Below are positions 10,495 to 21,206 of a stretch of DNA of 48,204 nucleotides, one piece after another; the stretch's first letter is position 1; each line of letters begins with the position of its first letter. The DNA lies in assembly GCA_002049455.2 (NCBI GenBank), contig KV919207.1:1-48204 (forward strand). Direction: 5' to 3'. The notes below the pieces were generated by a model. The model did no database searches and was not told the DNA's origin. It worked only from the letters and a program-made list of their open reading frames with translations. Source of the stretch: Porphyra umbilicalis. Lineage: Eukaryota > Rhodophyta > Bangiophyceae > Bangiales > Bangiaceae. The position numbers were made by a program, and so were the translations under genes.

Positions 10495-13134
10495 TCACAG
10501 CTGAAACATATCCGACAGCGCCATCGGGTGCGAGGAGCTCAGCTGCGGCAGCTGGTTCAACCCCACCGCCACCATCTTTTCGCGCATGAGCTTGAGCAAG
10601 TCCATGTACGTCAGCCCCCCCTCCCCCCCGAGCCGGCGCTCAGCCGCGAGCCACCCACGCACCGGAGGTTGCCCCGCCGTCCGCCACCGCTCCGCCGGCC
10701 ATCGGCGGCGGCGGCGGGGGGGGGCTCCCCCCCCCCCCCCCGTCCGCGTCGTCGTCGTCGACCCACTCGACGCCCGCCTCCTCCATCGCTTCGACAAAGG
10801 CGTAGGTCATGGCGCCCGTCGGCGTGCCGTCGTGGCTCATGCACCCCGAATCTTCCGACTTTTGGCCGTCGGCGCACCCCGAAAAGAGGACGACGCGGCC
10901 GCGGCGCGCGAGCTCTGCAGACGAGGGCGCGAGTTTGGCCCGCAGCGCCTCGGTGCGGCGCGCCGCCGCCGACCCAGCGGCGACGGCGCGCGCGAGGCTC
11001 CGCGCAGACTGCCGCGCGCGCCGCCGGCGGACGAGGGAGAGGACGAACGCGGCGGTGCCGGGGAGTTGCATGTGGAGGAGCGAGTCGGCGGCGGGGGGGG
11101 CGGGGACCGCGCAGACGCCGCGGCGGGAGTTGGGCGTGGAGGGCGGGGGCAGCTCGTGGATAAAGGGCAAGTCGAGCACCTGCGCAGCAGCCAAGAGGGG
11201 AGAAGAAGCAGGGATGACGCGAGGGGCATGTGGCACAACGCACGGTGAGTGACCAATCCGGGCGACCGACGAGGCGCCAGAGCCACGTGCGCAGAGACCG
11301 AGCGGGACCACCCAACAACGATCTATAGCCCGGTGGGGTGCGCAGCCACACAAGCCGGTGCAAGGCCAAGAAGAAGCACCAGTGCACCCAACGTACGGTG
11401 CCACTATGGCAAGTGTCAATCACAGAGGTGAGGGAGGACCCAGACTGCAAGCCCGCCACGAGGACCGAATGGATTTCATCGTCGACAATGTGGCCAACCT
11501 CCTCAAAGTCCATCGGCATGAGCGTCTCGTCGAGCCCGTCCTCCTCGTCCCCGTCCAAGTCTTGCACCTGCGTGCCGGGTGGGAGCCACACCACCGCGCA
11601 CAAGCAGCACAACCGCACACACAAAGGGTGCAGCGAGGGGCCGGCCACGGCACACACGACCGGGGTCACCACGGCGAAAACAACCAGCGTGAGTACCCAT
11701 GCCCCCAACGCCGGCGCGCCAAGACACCAGACCGCCCACCCAAAAAAAAACCAAGACCCGTCCGCGGCGCACCCTCGACCAGGACCCGCGGGAGCGCTTG
11801 CGCACCCCCCCCCCCCTAGCCCCCCCCCCCCCCCCCCCCACGTACCTGCCCCCCGTGGCCCGAAAAGTGAAAAAAGAGGCAATCCCCCGACACGGCGCAC
11901 CCCGCCAGCCAGTGGAGCCCGTTGAGGATGTTGCGGCGGCTCGGGCGGAGGCGCACGACCGGCGCGTCAATGCCGTCGGGCTCGTCCGTCATGACCCACA
12001 TGTCGCGGCTGCGGTAGCCAAAGCGGCTCGTCAACAAAAAGTGCATCAGGCGCACGTCATTGACGCACCCCTCCAGCCACGGGAGCGTCTTGGCGCCCCG
12101 GTAGTTGATGCCGACGAGGAGCGCCCGCTTGCCGCCACCCCCCCGCCGCCGCCCCGCCGTCCGCGGGGGGGGCCGGCCCCGGCGGCCGCGTCGAGGATCG
12201 ACGCGGGCACGGGGAGGCCCGACGCGAGCAACCGCACGTCCCCATAGGGCGACGGCGGCGGGGGGGGGGGGGGTGCGCGTGCGCGTGCGCGTGCGCGTGC
12301 GCGTGCGCGTGCGCGTGCGCGTGCGGGTGAGCGTGGGCGTGGGCGCGGGCGTGGGCGTGGTGGGGGGGGGGGGGGGGGGGGGGGAGGGGGGGGGGGCGCC
12401 GCCGCCCCCGCCACCGCCCCAAACGCGCCCGGCGGGTGGGGCGGCGGCGGCGGCGGCGGCGGGAGGGGCGTGTGCGTGCCATACGGGGATTGGAGGACGC
12501 GGCGGACGGTGGAGGGGGAGGGCACTGCCGGCGGCGGGCAGTAGGAGGCAGAGGAGAAGCTCGACTCCGCGGAAACCGCCGAGTCGTTGCGCCGGAGCGT
12601 CGCCGCCGCCGAGCCCCACACGCCGACGCCCGCCTCTGTGGCGGGGGCTTCAAAGAGGGGGTTGGGCCGCCCCGCCGCCGCACCCGCACCCGCCGCCGCC
12701 GTGCCGGGGGGGGGGGGGCGCCGCCCCCGCCCCCGCCGTGCGTGTAGGGGGGGGGGCGTAGGGGGGGGCCGACGGCGGCGGGTAGGCCGCCGCCGGCGGC
12801 GACGGCGGCGCCGACGCTGCGGCGCGCACGCGCGGCGGCGCCGCCTTGGGCCTACCGCGCCCCGGCAGAGCAGATGGCAAAGACGGCGCACCGACCGGGG
12901 GGGACACGGAGCGAGCGAGCACTCCCAGCCGCGGTTAGCGTTGCCGCCGCCCGGCGCCGCGCGGCGACCCGCCCCCACACGCCCCCACCGCGCCGCCGCC
13001 ACGCGCCACGCGGCGCAGGGGGCAACCCGACACGGGGGCGCTCACCCCCCCCCCCCCCCACCCACAGCGGCGCTCACACCAACGTACCATCCATACGCGG
13101 GCGGCCGCCCCCCCCCGTCGGCCATCCCCCCATG

Positions 13135-13172
<38 letters not shown>

Positions 13173-13750
13173 TGCCGGCGGCGGGCACCCCCCCCGAGTG
13201 GCGCCGCGCGGGCGCCACGGGCGCCGCCCCCCCCCACCCGCCCCCCTCCACCGCCGACGACGCGCGGTGCGGGGGCGCCTGCCGCGCCGCCGACCGCATC
13301 GCCCACCCCCCCTCTGACGCCGAGTGCGTTAGCGCCGGCTGCCGCGGCGACACGCCGCCGCCGCCGCCACCACCACCCCCACCCGCACCCGCACCCGCCG
13401 CCGCCGCCGCCGCCCAGCCGCCGCCCGCGGGGGCGTGCGGGGGTGGCGACGCCCCCCCCCCCCCCAAAACGCTTGCGACACGGCGCGCAGGCCGCCCGCC
13501 GCCGCCGACGACGGCGCGGCAACGTCGAGGCGCGGGCGCCGCGGCGGCCGCGGCGGCGGCAGCGTCGCCGTGCGGCGAAAGGCGTCGGCGGCGGCACCAC
13601 CGGCGTCGGGGGGGGGGGGGGGGTGGTCACCCCCCCACCCCACCCGCCGCCGCCGCCGCCACCACCCCCCGTGCGGGCGGCGAGCGCGCGGGCGGCGGCG
13701 GGGGAGAGGGACGGCACGCGCGTCGGCGCCGCCGACGGCGGCTGCTGCAT
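10495..13750 (-). CDS. Type I metacaspase with very long low-complexity prodomain
   Basis: Caspase-like cysteine protease with Arg/Lys specificity, usually Ca2+-activated. The p20 part begins KRALLVGINYRGAKTLPW (about 12123-12060). The catalytic His is in FHFSGHGGQ (end of exon at 11846) and the catalytic Cys in IDTCHSGT (exon 11567-11397). The p10 part has VVLFSGCADGQKS, GAMTYAFVEAM and a C-terminal QLPQLSSSHP, all diagnostic of type I. Secure introns are 11845-11568 and 11396-11180, both GTACGT donors in phase 0; another probably starts at 13087. The prodomain is Gly/Pro/Ala/Ser-rich and appears to begin at MQQPPSAAPTRVPSL (13750). No LSD1 zinc finger was seen. Frames change several times, each near a long G or C run (for example 10718-10741, 12360-12398, 12705-12718, 13610-13622), so the exact prodomain is uncertain. 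The protease core is certain; the 5' end is tentative. Confidence 0.8.
11180..11396 (-). other. Metacaspase intron after the catalytic Cys
   Basis: Donor ACC|GTACGT directly after DTCHSGT; acceptor GCGCAG before VLDLPF. Phase 0; splicing restores the conserved CHSGT-VLDLPF junction. Confidence 0.88.
11568..11845 (-). other. Metacaspase intron between catalytic His and Cys exons
   Basis: On the minus strand the donor is CAG|GTACGT and the acceptor CGCAG. It carries long C runs at about 11811-11839. Splicing joins HGGQ to VQDLDGDEEDG, as expected for type I metacaspases. Confidence 0.85.
12273..12360. repeat. GTGCGC hexanucleotide array and GTGGGC variant units
   Basis: About eight tandem GTGCGC units are followed by looser GTGGGC-like units and then a G run of more than 20. 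The array lies in the metacaspase prodomain, where it would encode alternating Ala-Arg or Arg-Thr depending on frame. Alternating purine-pyrimidine DNA of this type can adopt Z-form. Confidence 0.85.
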
Positions 13751-13762
13751 CGCGGGGTGTGG

Positions 13763-13793
<31 letters not shown>

Positions 13794-14001
13794 GCGCCGC
13801 CGAGTGGGGGGGGGGGGGGGAAGGGGAGACGCGGCAAAAGCGTCGGCCGCCGCCCGGTCGCCGCCCCCGCGCGGTCGAGCGCAGAGGAGGCGCGGCGACG
13901 CGGGGGCGGGGCGGCGGGGGTCCCAACCCCGCGCCCTTCCCACGCCGCCGAGGCGGCGCCCGCGCGCGCGCCGAGGCGCCGCCGCCGGGGTGCGCGCGCG
14001 C

Positions 14002-14045
<44 letters not shown>

Positions 14046-15621
14046 GACCGCGACCGCGGTCGCGCGTGCGCGGGGGGACGCGGGGGGACGCGGCGGCGGG
14101 GGGGGCGGCCGCGGCCACACCCGCGCGGCGGTTGCGGCGCGGGCGCGGCGGCGGGTGGGGGGCCACCGCGGGGCGCCCCGCGGGCAGCGGGGCACACACC
14201 TCGCGTGGTGGCAGTGGGCGCGGCCCACGGGCGGGGCTGCGTCGGGCCCGTGACGGACCGCGCGCGCGCCGCCCGCCCCCGACCGCCGCGCGCCGCACGC
14301 ACGGGCGCCGCGGACGTCGATGCGGCCGCCCATGGGGTGATCAAGCGCAGCCAATCGGGGTTGCGGGCGCGGCGTGCCCGCGGGCGTGGCCCCGGGCCGC
14401 CTCGGGGACCCGACAATCGTGTGACGTGGGGGAGAAACCACCGCGGCGGGGGGGGGGCCAACCGCGGGGAGGGGCATCAACGCAGCTGACAGCTGACGGC
14501 AGAGGCCCCTCGGCATGCGGCCCATTGGTGTCATTGGGCGGCTCTGCTTGGTGAGTGTCAGCCTTTGTAGAGCGACAGTGCGTTCCTCTCCTTGCTTGTC
14601 GACTATAATGTACACGTGTAACTTATCAACAGACCGAGGGCGCAGGGAGGGGCAACACGCGCTAAAATAAGGATATCCATTTTACCTTTGTGACCCCTCA
14701 GTTCAGTACATAATGTAAAATCGATATTCTAGTAGTTGCCATAGCGGCTTTTATTCGGTCATGCCGGCTGCGTCGAGTTACGATGCAGAAAAAAGGTCCT
14801 CAGAGCTCGCTGTTGTCCTCATCGGCTTGACCATACGGCATCCCCAGAGGTTTTTATGCTCGTCTTGGACTGGACTGGACTTTATCCAGTGGGAACTAAT
14901 GGGTCCTGTATTCAGTGATTTATGCTCGACTGACCACCCAGGCAGGGCGTGAGGCCATTACACGCGCGTGTACGCTCGCGATTAGGGCGTACGCTCTGAC
15001 GCGAGTCAACGCACGGCCCGGGCGTATCGTTGCACACGCCCGATGAGCGCGTGCTGCGCAACATTTGGTGCGCGTGGGATGCGCCACGGAGTAATGCCGT
15101 TGCTGGGTCAGCTCATATGGTCGAGGCTCCTCGTCGCGGATCCCGCTGGCGAAGATGCTCTGCGCCCAGTCGACCAATGCGCCATGCGCATGACCGAGCT
15201 GCCGGGTAGAAACGCCAGCATTGTTGTCGTCTTCAAAAAAGAGCCGTTGATCGTGGGGGACCTTTCTTGTTGGGCATTGTCGTCGCTTCACGGTTACACG
15301 CTGCAGCGCTGTCGCATTGCGACGAGTGGCCGACAGGGAAAGGAAGCGCTTGAGGAGCCACGGCGGGCTGGACCATTGGGTGAGCGGTGGACGGCTCAGT
15401 ATGCTGCGCCTTACTTTATCCGAGGAGCCACACGAATTGTCTCCCAGCCGGTCGCTCGTCCGGCCGCCTCATCGGTCCGTCGGCTGCTCAATCCCCCAAC
15501 ACGCCAGACTGCTTGGAAAGTTGGACGTTTGGCCCACAGAGCCTGCTTCGCCACGCACATCTCTAGCGTATACCAAGAAACAAAAGCACAAGCGTTCGCC
15601 CCGACGCCTCGAGACAAACGT
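13751..15621. other. GC-extreme region grading into AT-richer spacer
   Basis: 13751-14460 is nearly pure G+C, with many homopolymer runs and long open frames on both strands; no family motif was found in any of them. From about 14580 to 15050 the sequence becomes much more AT-rich. It then returns to mixed composition up to the end of the eIF3h gene at 15622. Presumably it holds the metacaspase promoter and the eIF3h 3' UTR. Confidence 0.4.
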
Positions 15622-16857
15622 TTAATCATCCCCCAACACGTCTTGCGTCTGCAAGCTGCCGACGCAGCTTTGTTTGACCATCTCCTCCGACGCGAGCAGC
15701 TTGACCGTGTCAATGACCGAGTGGAGCTCCGCAACGAGCATCTTGGACTCAAGGCGGGACGACTCAGAGGCGAGCAGCCCCGCCAGCCCTGTCTCCTCAT
15801 CGTCCGCCCCGATCGGCCCCTTGTCCGTCCCCGCCAGGCGCTTGGCGCGGAGCTTCTCCGCCACCGCCGGCGACGCGCGCACGTACGAGCGGAGGAAGAA
15901 GGGATACCGCCCCTGCTCCCGCGTGATGCCGTCCATCTCCCCAATGGCGTATTCGATGCTCGCCTCCACACCCGCCCGGTCATTGAGGCCGAGGCGAGAC
16001 AGCTCCACGTCCTCCGCGCCCGAAAAGGGCGGCGCGTACTCGCAGTCAACGAGCACCGCCGACGTCAGGGCGGTGCCCGAGAGGGTGATGGGCAAAGACG
16101 AGATGATGCGCGTCGCGTCGACCGACGCGAGGGAGAAGCCCGCCGACGACATGTCGCCGCGGCGAAAGACGCCCATAAACGCGTCCGTGAGACGCACCGC
16201 CGACAGGCAGAGGGTGCCCTCGGACGTGCGCACCGGGTCGTGCACAAGACAGACAGCGTTGCGCAGCTGGTTTTGGTAGGAAAACTGTGTCTCAATCCAC
16301 TGCTGCGTCAGGAAGGAGCCACACGAGGCGCCCGTGGAGGTGTACCACCCGACCACCTGCTGGTCAATGTTCACCTCCTGCACGCAACGCATCATGTCCG
16401 TCTGGTACTGGCTCTGGTCGAGCGCCGCCGTACACGCCGCCGCGTCGTCGCCGGTCGGATCCGCAAAGGGGTTGGCGCCCTCCCCGCCACCGCCACGCCC
16501 CGCCGCGCCAGGGAAGCCGTAGCAGTTGGTCACCTCCAGCACCCGCTCCACGTCCATCCCCAGCAGCTGGCCGGAGACGGGGAGGGGGAAGGCGTCTTCG
16601 CAGTGCTTGACAATCTTCATCAGCGGCAGGGCCGCGACGGCCACGGACGAGACGATCGGAGGGAGGCCTTTGGAGACCGCCTCCGCCGCAGCTGCGGCGG
16701 CAAGCGCCTCGGGCGACGGCGGCAGTCGTACCGGACGGGCGGTCGTCACGGGGGCGGCGGCCGGGGCGGTGGCGGTGGCGGCCGCCGCCGCGTCGGGTGC
16801 GGCCGCCTCGGTCGGCGGCGGCGGCGATTCCGGGACGGGGTCCGTCATGGCACACAT
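15622..16857 (-). CDS. EIF3H: Eukaryotic translation initiation factor 3 subunit H
   Basis: Single exon, 411 aa (human eIF3h is about 350). It is a subunit of eIF3, which organises the 43S preinitiation complex; the plant homologue is needed for reinitiation after uORFs. After an Ala/Pro-rich N-terminus of about 65 residues comes the MPN domain: IVSSVAVAALPLMKIVKHC, LEVTNCYGFP, QYQTDMMRCVQEVNIDQQVV, GWYTSTGASCGSF and QFSYQNQLRNAVCLVHDP. The JAMM metal ligands are absent, as in all eIF3h, so it is not a protease. A Gly-rich insertion (about residues 116-135) accounts for part of the extra length. The C-terminal helical region is present. The first ATG is used; an ATG three codons later is equally possible. 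The 677-codon open frame on the opposite strand is a shadow. Confidence 0.95.
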   Translation of the reverse strand: MCAMTDPVPESPPPPTEAAAPDAAAAATATAPAAAPVTTARPVRLPPSPEALAAAAAAEAVSKGLPPIVSSVAVAALPLMKIVKHCEDAFPLPVSGQLLGMDVERVLEVTNCYGFPGAAGRGGGGEGANPFADPTGDDAAACTAALDQSQYQTDMMRCVQEVNIDQQVVGWYTSTGASCGSFLTQQWIETQFSYQNQLRNAVCLVHDPVRTSEGTLCLSAVRLTDAFMGVFRRGDMSSAGFSLASVDATRIISSLPITLSGTALTSAVLVDCEYAPPFSGAEDVELSRLGLNDRAGVEASIEYAIGEMDGITREQGRYPFFLRSYVRASPAVAEKLRAKRLAGTDKGPIGADDEETGLAGLLASESSRLESKMLVAELHSVIDTVKLLASEEMVKQSCVGSLQTQDVLGDD

Positions 16858-17814
16858 GATTGGTCGACAGGGGCTTTCACATACACGTACAGAGGCAGGC
16901 GCTCACGATGGGGGAACAGGCCGCGCTCGGTGTGTCAAAGACGAGCGTCGAGGCGAGTGGCGGGGGGGCGCGCGAGGGCGTCGTCGCGTGCCGACCAACG
17001 CGGGCATCCCCGTGCGAAGCCGACCGTCGTCGACCATTTGAGCGGTACTGCTCTGGAACGATGCAGGAAACCATAGACTTACAACAACTTGCGAGAAATT
17101 GGAAGAGAATTGTTTACCTTCAGTTTCATGGGCGATGCTGTGAATTAGGACGGCTAAACGACAGCACTTTGACGCCACGTGTATTCATGAATCACCCTCA
17201 ACTGCGCCTTCTGGGCAACGCTATTGGCTGCAGCATGCCATGCCTCATCGTCCATCTCTTTCCACGAGTTGGTTGTGACAACAAACAACAGCCACCTGAT
17301 GAGTGGTGAATCCGTAGGCGACCTGCACAGAAGCCATCTTCGGTCAGCCACCGAGAATGGGCAATCTCTTTCTTCACGTCCAGTAAAATCAGTTCTGAGG
17401 ATTCGGGATGCTGCTTTTTTACAAATCGTACGTGCAATGAACCCATATTGGATTTTCATTGCCCTCGTCTGTAGACTTCTGCCAAACATATAAACCACAT
17501 TCAAATGAGGCAGTTCATCAGCTTTTGATGGTCCGAATCGGTTGACTGTATTTAGAATGCTACTCACTTTCCGAGGAACGTGGGAACGCATGATCAAGAC
17601 AGTCATGCACGAACAATGCGTACAGTGTAGTTCTCTCCATCAGCGACGAGTCTCAGTGACTTGCACGCATGCTAGAGGCTGATCTGGGGCCCCAGCCCAC
17701 CGTTCCATCACACTGCGCAGCGACGGGTTAGCCTCTGCGTACTGCGCTTTCGGGCCGCGTGCGTGCAGCCGCGCCAGTCTGACCATGTTGTGTGTCCAAA
17801 GGTGTAAGTCATAC

Positions 17815-17850
17815 TGACTGCCATGAGGGTGTTGACTGCCATGAGGGTGT
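17815..17850. repeat. 18-bp tandem duplication
   Basis: The unit TGACTGCCATGAGGGTGT occurs twice head to tail, identical in both copies, and the next four bases start a third. No function is apparent. Confidence 0.9.
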
Positions 17851-18056
17851 TGACATACCCGTGCCGAGACTGGCGGTTGCAAAAATGCACTATTTAGAAA
17901 GCAAACTGCTGACCATGACGTTCGGATTCGGGCTCATGGCTTGTATGCTCGAATAGTCAACTTGTGTCCAAAGATCTGCTCGAAGTACAGGACAAACACG
18001 GCAACACGGCCACACACTTTGATTGTCTTGATGTGAAATGCGTTGTGAAGTCGAGA

Positions 18057-18091
18057 ATGAGTCATGATGACTCATCAGGCAGATGACTCAT
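18057..18091. promoter_or_regulatory. Cluster of three ATGA(C/G)TCAT bZIP (GCN4/AP-1-type) sites
   Basis: Perfect 9-bp ATGASTCAT palindromes lie at 18057-18065, 18067-18075 and 18083-18091, the first two one base apart. This is the optimal GCN4/AP-1 half-site arrangement. The closest confident gene start downstream is the A20/AN1 gene, 1.27 kb away, so the target is not clear. Confidence 0.5.
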
Positions 18092-19356
18092 GATGTCTGG
18101 TCCTGATCATTCTGAACTTCAACAAACTTTTCACAAAACTATGAAGGTCCTGGGTGCTTGCTAGTAAGTTGATTGGGATTGGAGCGGGTTAGCCCCAAAA
18201 CCTCGTTCATGCCTGTCGGGTATGAAGGGGAGAGGGGACTCCAAGATGGGGCCTGCTGAATTGGCTGTCGGAGGCACCGATAGACGCGCTCGGGTGGGGT
18301 GGGCCAAAAATATCGGCTGCGGACCCCAATTAGCATCCATATCCTCTGCCACGTGTCTCATCTGTGGATGGCAATTTTGGAGGCCCACCTTGTGCCGCCT
18401 GGCAGTCAGTTTCTCGCGGGGTGGCTTAGTTTTGGTCCTTTCGGCCAGCAGCGCCGCCTCCGCGGGGCGCCACGCAGCCAGACCCGCGCGAGTGGGCGGG
18501 TGTGGCCCAGCAACAGCAGGTGCCCGTCGCTGCCCACCACCACCCTCGCCCTGCAGGCGCGCCTCGTCCGAGTGGGTGCCAGCACGCCTCCCCCACCCAC
18601 CGGGCCAGCCAGCACCCTTCGCCAGGCAGGGGAGCTGCCAGCGCTAGCCGACGTGTGGAGGCCTGCTGGTGCTGGCAGCAGAGCGGCAGCGCACCACTGC
18701 CGGCGCGGCGCAGCCAGAATCGTCACGACTCTCCGGGGGGGGCGCGACAGCTGGCTGGCTGGAGCCCTGTTTTCATTCTTTGGGCTAGACCAGATTGGGG
18801 CCCGTCCAATCTGGTTTCGCACACGACCTTTTCCAGGTGCTGGCTGGTGGTGCGGCGGAGCAGGAGCTAGCCCTTTGGCCCCCACAGCCTGCCACACACA
18901 CATTGCCCTTTCAGTCTCGCGCAGCCGTGCCGCTTGTGGCCCCAACGGCACAGGACGCGACGCCCCCGTGGGCCCTCACGCCACACCCCCCTCCGTGGAA
19001 GCCCCCCTCGCGCGGCGAGCCGGTTGCGCCCATATTTGGGGGTGCGGCCACCCACCAGCTAGCGAGCGACAGCGTGCAGGTGCGGGCGTCTGGCGGAGTA
19101 GCGCGGTGTGTGTGTCGGCACGACGGTGGACGCTGCCCGCCTCGTGCTCCCGTCCGTCGCGTTGCCCGGGGCCGCCCGTCTTTCTCGGACTGCGTTGCTG
19201 TGACTTGGGCTGTGGTGGCGTATCGTGCTGCCGTTGGATCGCTTGCTCCGACCTCGACCAGGTGACTTCTGTCGGCCGTATTGCGGCCGTTGCCTGTCGA
19301 CGTTGCGACCCTGCCTCCCCCCGCACCTTTTTTGTTTGTCTTCCTCTGCCGGCACA

Positions 19357-20616
19357 ATGACGGACAACCAGGCGGGCGACGCGACCGCGAACGCGAACAC
19401 CCCCAGGGTACTGTGCGCCAAGGGCTGCCCCTTTTTCGGGTACGTTCGGGTACATCGCTTCATTTGCGGCTGCTGCTGTGTGTCAGGGGGATTGCGTGTT
19501 AGTATTTGCGGCGCGTGGCTGAGACAATATGACGGCTGGTGTGTGTTCGGCGAGGATGCCCATCAACCATCGGGGGACAAGTGTAGCCCCGATGCGTTCG
19601 TGGTTGATGGAGCTGCTGCATCGTGCGTGGTGTGTGCGGTGTCGTGGTCTGGGAATATCCCTTTCCGCTCTGGTGTGTGTGGCGCTTCCCCAGTGAGCGG
19701 GTGGCGACGTCATGCGTATCACGTCTTGATCCGTTGAGTGCTTCCGTAGTGGTGCTTGTCGCTGACTTTTTCTGCGTTATTTCACTCTCCGCGCTTTTCG
19801 TCTCCTTTTTTCTGCGTATTGCGGCGTGATTGCTCTGTTGCCTGCTGCTTCTTGCTCCATAGGGACCCGTCCACACTTAACATGTGCTCGACGTGTTTCC
19901 GGGATCACCAGAAGCATGAAAACCCTCAGAACGGCGCCGAGACGGCGGTGTCGAGCATGGCGGCTGCGGCAGCTGCGTCCATCGCCGCCGCGTCGGCGGC
20001 GAAGCAGTCGTCTCCCGCCACCTCTAGCCGTGCGGACAGCAGCAGCAGCCCCCTTCAACCAGCGCTGCCCCTTCTCCCCCCGACCCCACCACCCACTGCC
20101 GCGTACCTTGCTGACGCGGTGGCGGCCGCAGAAGCAGCCCCTGTTGCGTCCTCAATGGCTCCCACGGCAGTGGTGGCGGCGACCTCCCCTCCTCGGCTCT
20201 CTGCGTTGGTTGCGCATGACTCGCCGCCAGAAGCCCTTTGCCTGCCCGCCTCTGTTGGTGGTGCGGCCCAGGCCACGGCCCCTTCGTCACCCATGGCGCT
20301 GAAGCGCAAGGCGTCGTACCCGAGGGTGGACGTCGAGATGACCACATCCTCTGAGGCGGGCGCGTCTGCTGCGGCTCCCGAGGACGAGGAGCCCAACCTC
20401 CCCGCCCGCAAGGTCCAAAAGGACAAGCGGCGGTGTTTCTCGTGCCGGAAAAAGGTGGGCCTCACGGCCGTGCCTTGCCGGTGCGGCTACGTCTACTGTG
20501 TCACGCACCGGATGGCCGCGGACCACAACTGCGACTTTGACTACAAGTCGCACGCGCGGTCGGTGCTGGCGGGCGCGAACCCGCTTGTCGCTGCTGCCAA
20601 GGTGCACAAGATCTAA
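19357..20616 (+). CDS. A20/AN1 zinc-finger stress-associated protein (2 exons)
   Basis: Exons 19357-19439 and 19863-20616 encode about 278 aa. The A20 finger is CAKGCPFFG-DPSTLNMCSTCFRD, split by the intron after PFFG. The AN1 finger is at the C-terminus: CFSCRKKVGLTAVPCRCG, then YVYCVTHRMAADHNCDFDY, with all the usual Cys and His ligands. The protein ends in the short basic tail typical of the family. A long Ala/Ser/Pro-rich linker of about 180 residues joins the fingers, which makes it longer than plant SAPs (about 160-200 aa). SAPs bind ubiquitin chains through A20 and act in stress signalling and protein quality control, in cytosol and nucleus. The exon 1 ATG is the only one that gives the A20 half, so the start is well supported. 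Confidence 0.92.
19440..19862 (+). other. Intron splitting the A20 finger
   Basis: Donor GTACGT at 19440 and acceptor CCATAG ending at 19862; the junction is in phase 2 (GG|G, glycine). The 3' part is T-rich. An open frame from 19756 into exon 2 is only intron read-through. Confidence 0.9.
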
Positions 20617-21206
20617 CGCACCCGCGCGGTCCTCGCTACCAGCGTCACACGCGGCTGGAGTGCCACGCGGGCGCCACTTTTTGGGGGGAGAGAACCTGGG
20701 GAACGCGGCCCCCACTCGCTGCTTGCGGCGTGTGAGCCTGGGAGCCGCCCTCCCGGCGGCAATCGGGCCAGCTGGCACGATGCCTCGTCTGGCTGCTTCC
20801 TCGACCTCGGCGGTGGCGGTTCCGATGACCGCTGCCGTGCATTGACCGTCGTGCAGCACTGAGTTGCCGTGTCGTACACGGAGCTATGCTCACACGTTTC
20901 TTTGTTGCGCTGTGGGTCGAGTTTGACCCGCTCGTGCGGTGTCACTTGTTCTGGTGGCGTTTGTGGTGGCTTGCGTGTTCTCCGTTAGTTTCTGCGCTCT
21001 GTTTTGTACTTTTGTCTTGTGTTTCTCTTTCTCCTTTTTGTTGGGAAGCTCACGTTCGCACACACGCGTGTTCCTTGATGAGGCCCCGTGCGATGGCGAG
21101 TACCGCGCAACATACGCAAAGCGGCATGGCAGCCACACCGCCCAACAACTTTGCACCCAGAAACCTCCGTGCCCACCGTCGCTTCCACTTTCACCTACCC
21201 CAGCAA
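20617..21206. other. Convergent intergenic region
   Basis: 3' flanks of the A20/AN1 gene and of the minus-strand gene at 21207. T-rich stretch at about 20940-21050. No gene recognised. Confidence 0.45.

Larger units (their letters stand above)
16858..19356. other. Intergenic region upstream of the A20/AN1 gene
   Basis: 17050-18400 has moderate GC and no recognisable coding sequence. From 18400 to 19270, GC-rich Pro/Ala-rich frames appear on both strands; the plus-strand frame at about 18800-19090 is the most protein-like, but it has no family motif and may be a relic or a 5' exon. The region contains a short tandem duplication and a cluster of bZIP-type sites, listed separately. Confidence 0.4.

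Noticed and set aside
12587..14554. Several ORFs of 350-655 codons on both strands
   Set aside because: Composition is almost pure Arg/Pro/Gly/Ala, with no motif; stops are rare at this GC content, so length is not evidence here. Only the metacaspase frames with conserved or varied sequence were kept.
15043..17076. Long plus-strand ORF of 677 codons
   Set aside because: It is antisense to eIF3h, Arg-rich and without motifs; open only because of the high GC and codon bias of the real gene.
18406..19265. Pro/Ala-rich ORFs on both strands
   Set aside because: No conserved motif and overlapping frames compete; a relic or 5' exon cannot be excluded but I do not call a gene.
19756..19862. 5' part of the ORF leading into the AN1 exon
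   Set aside because: It is intron read-through; the GTACGT/CCATAG splice restores the A20 finger precisely.
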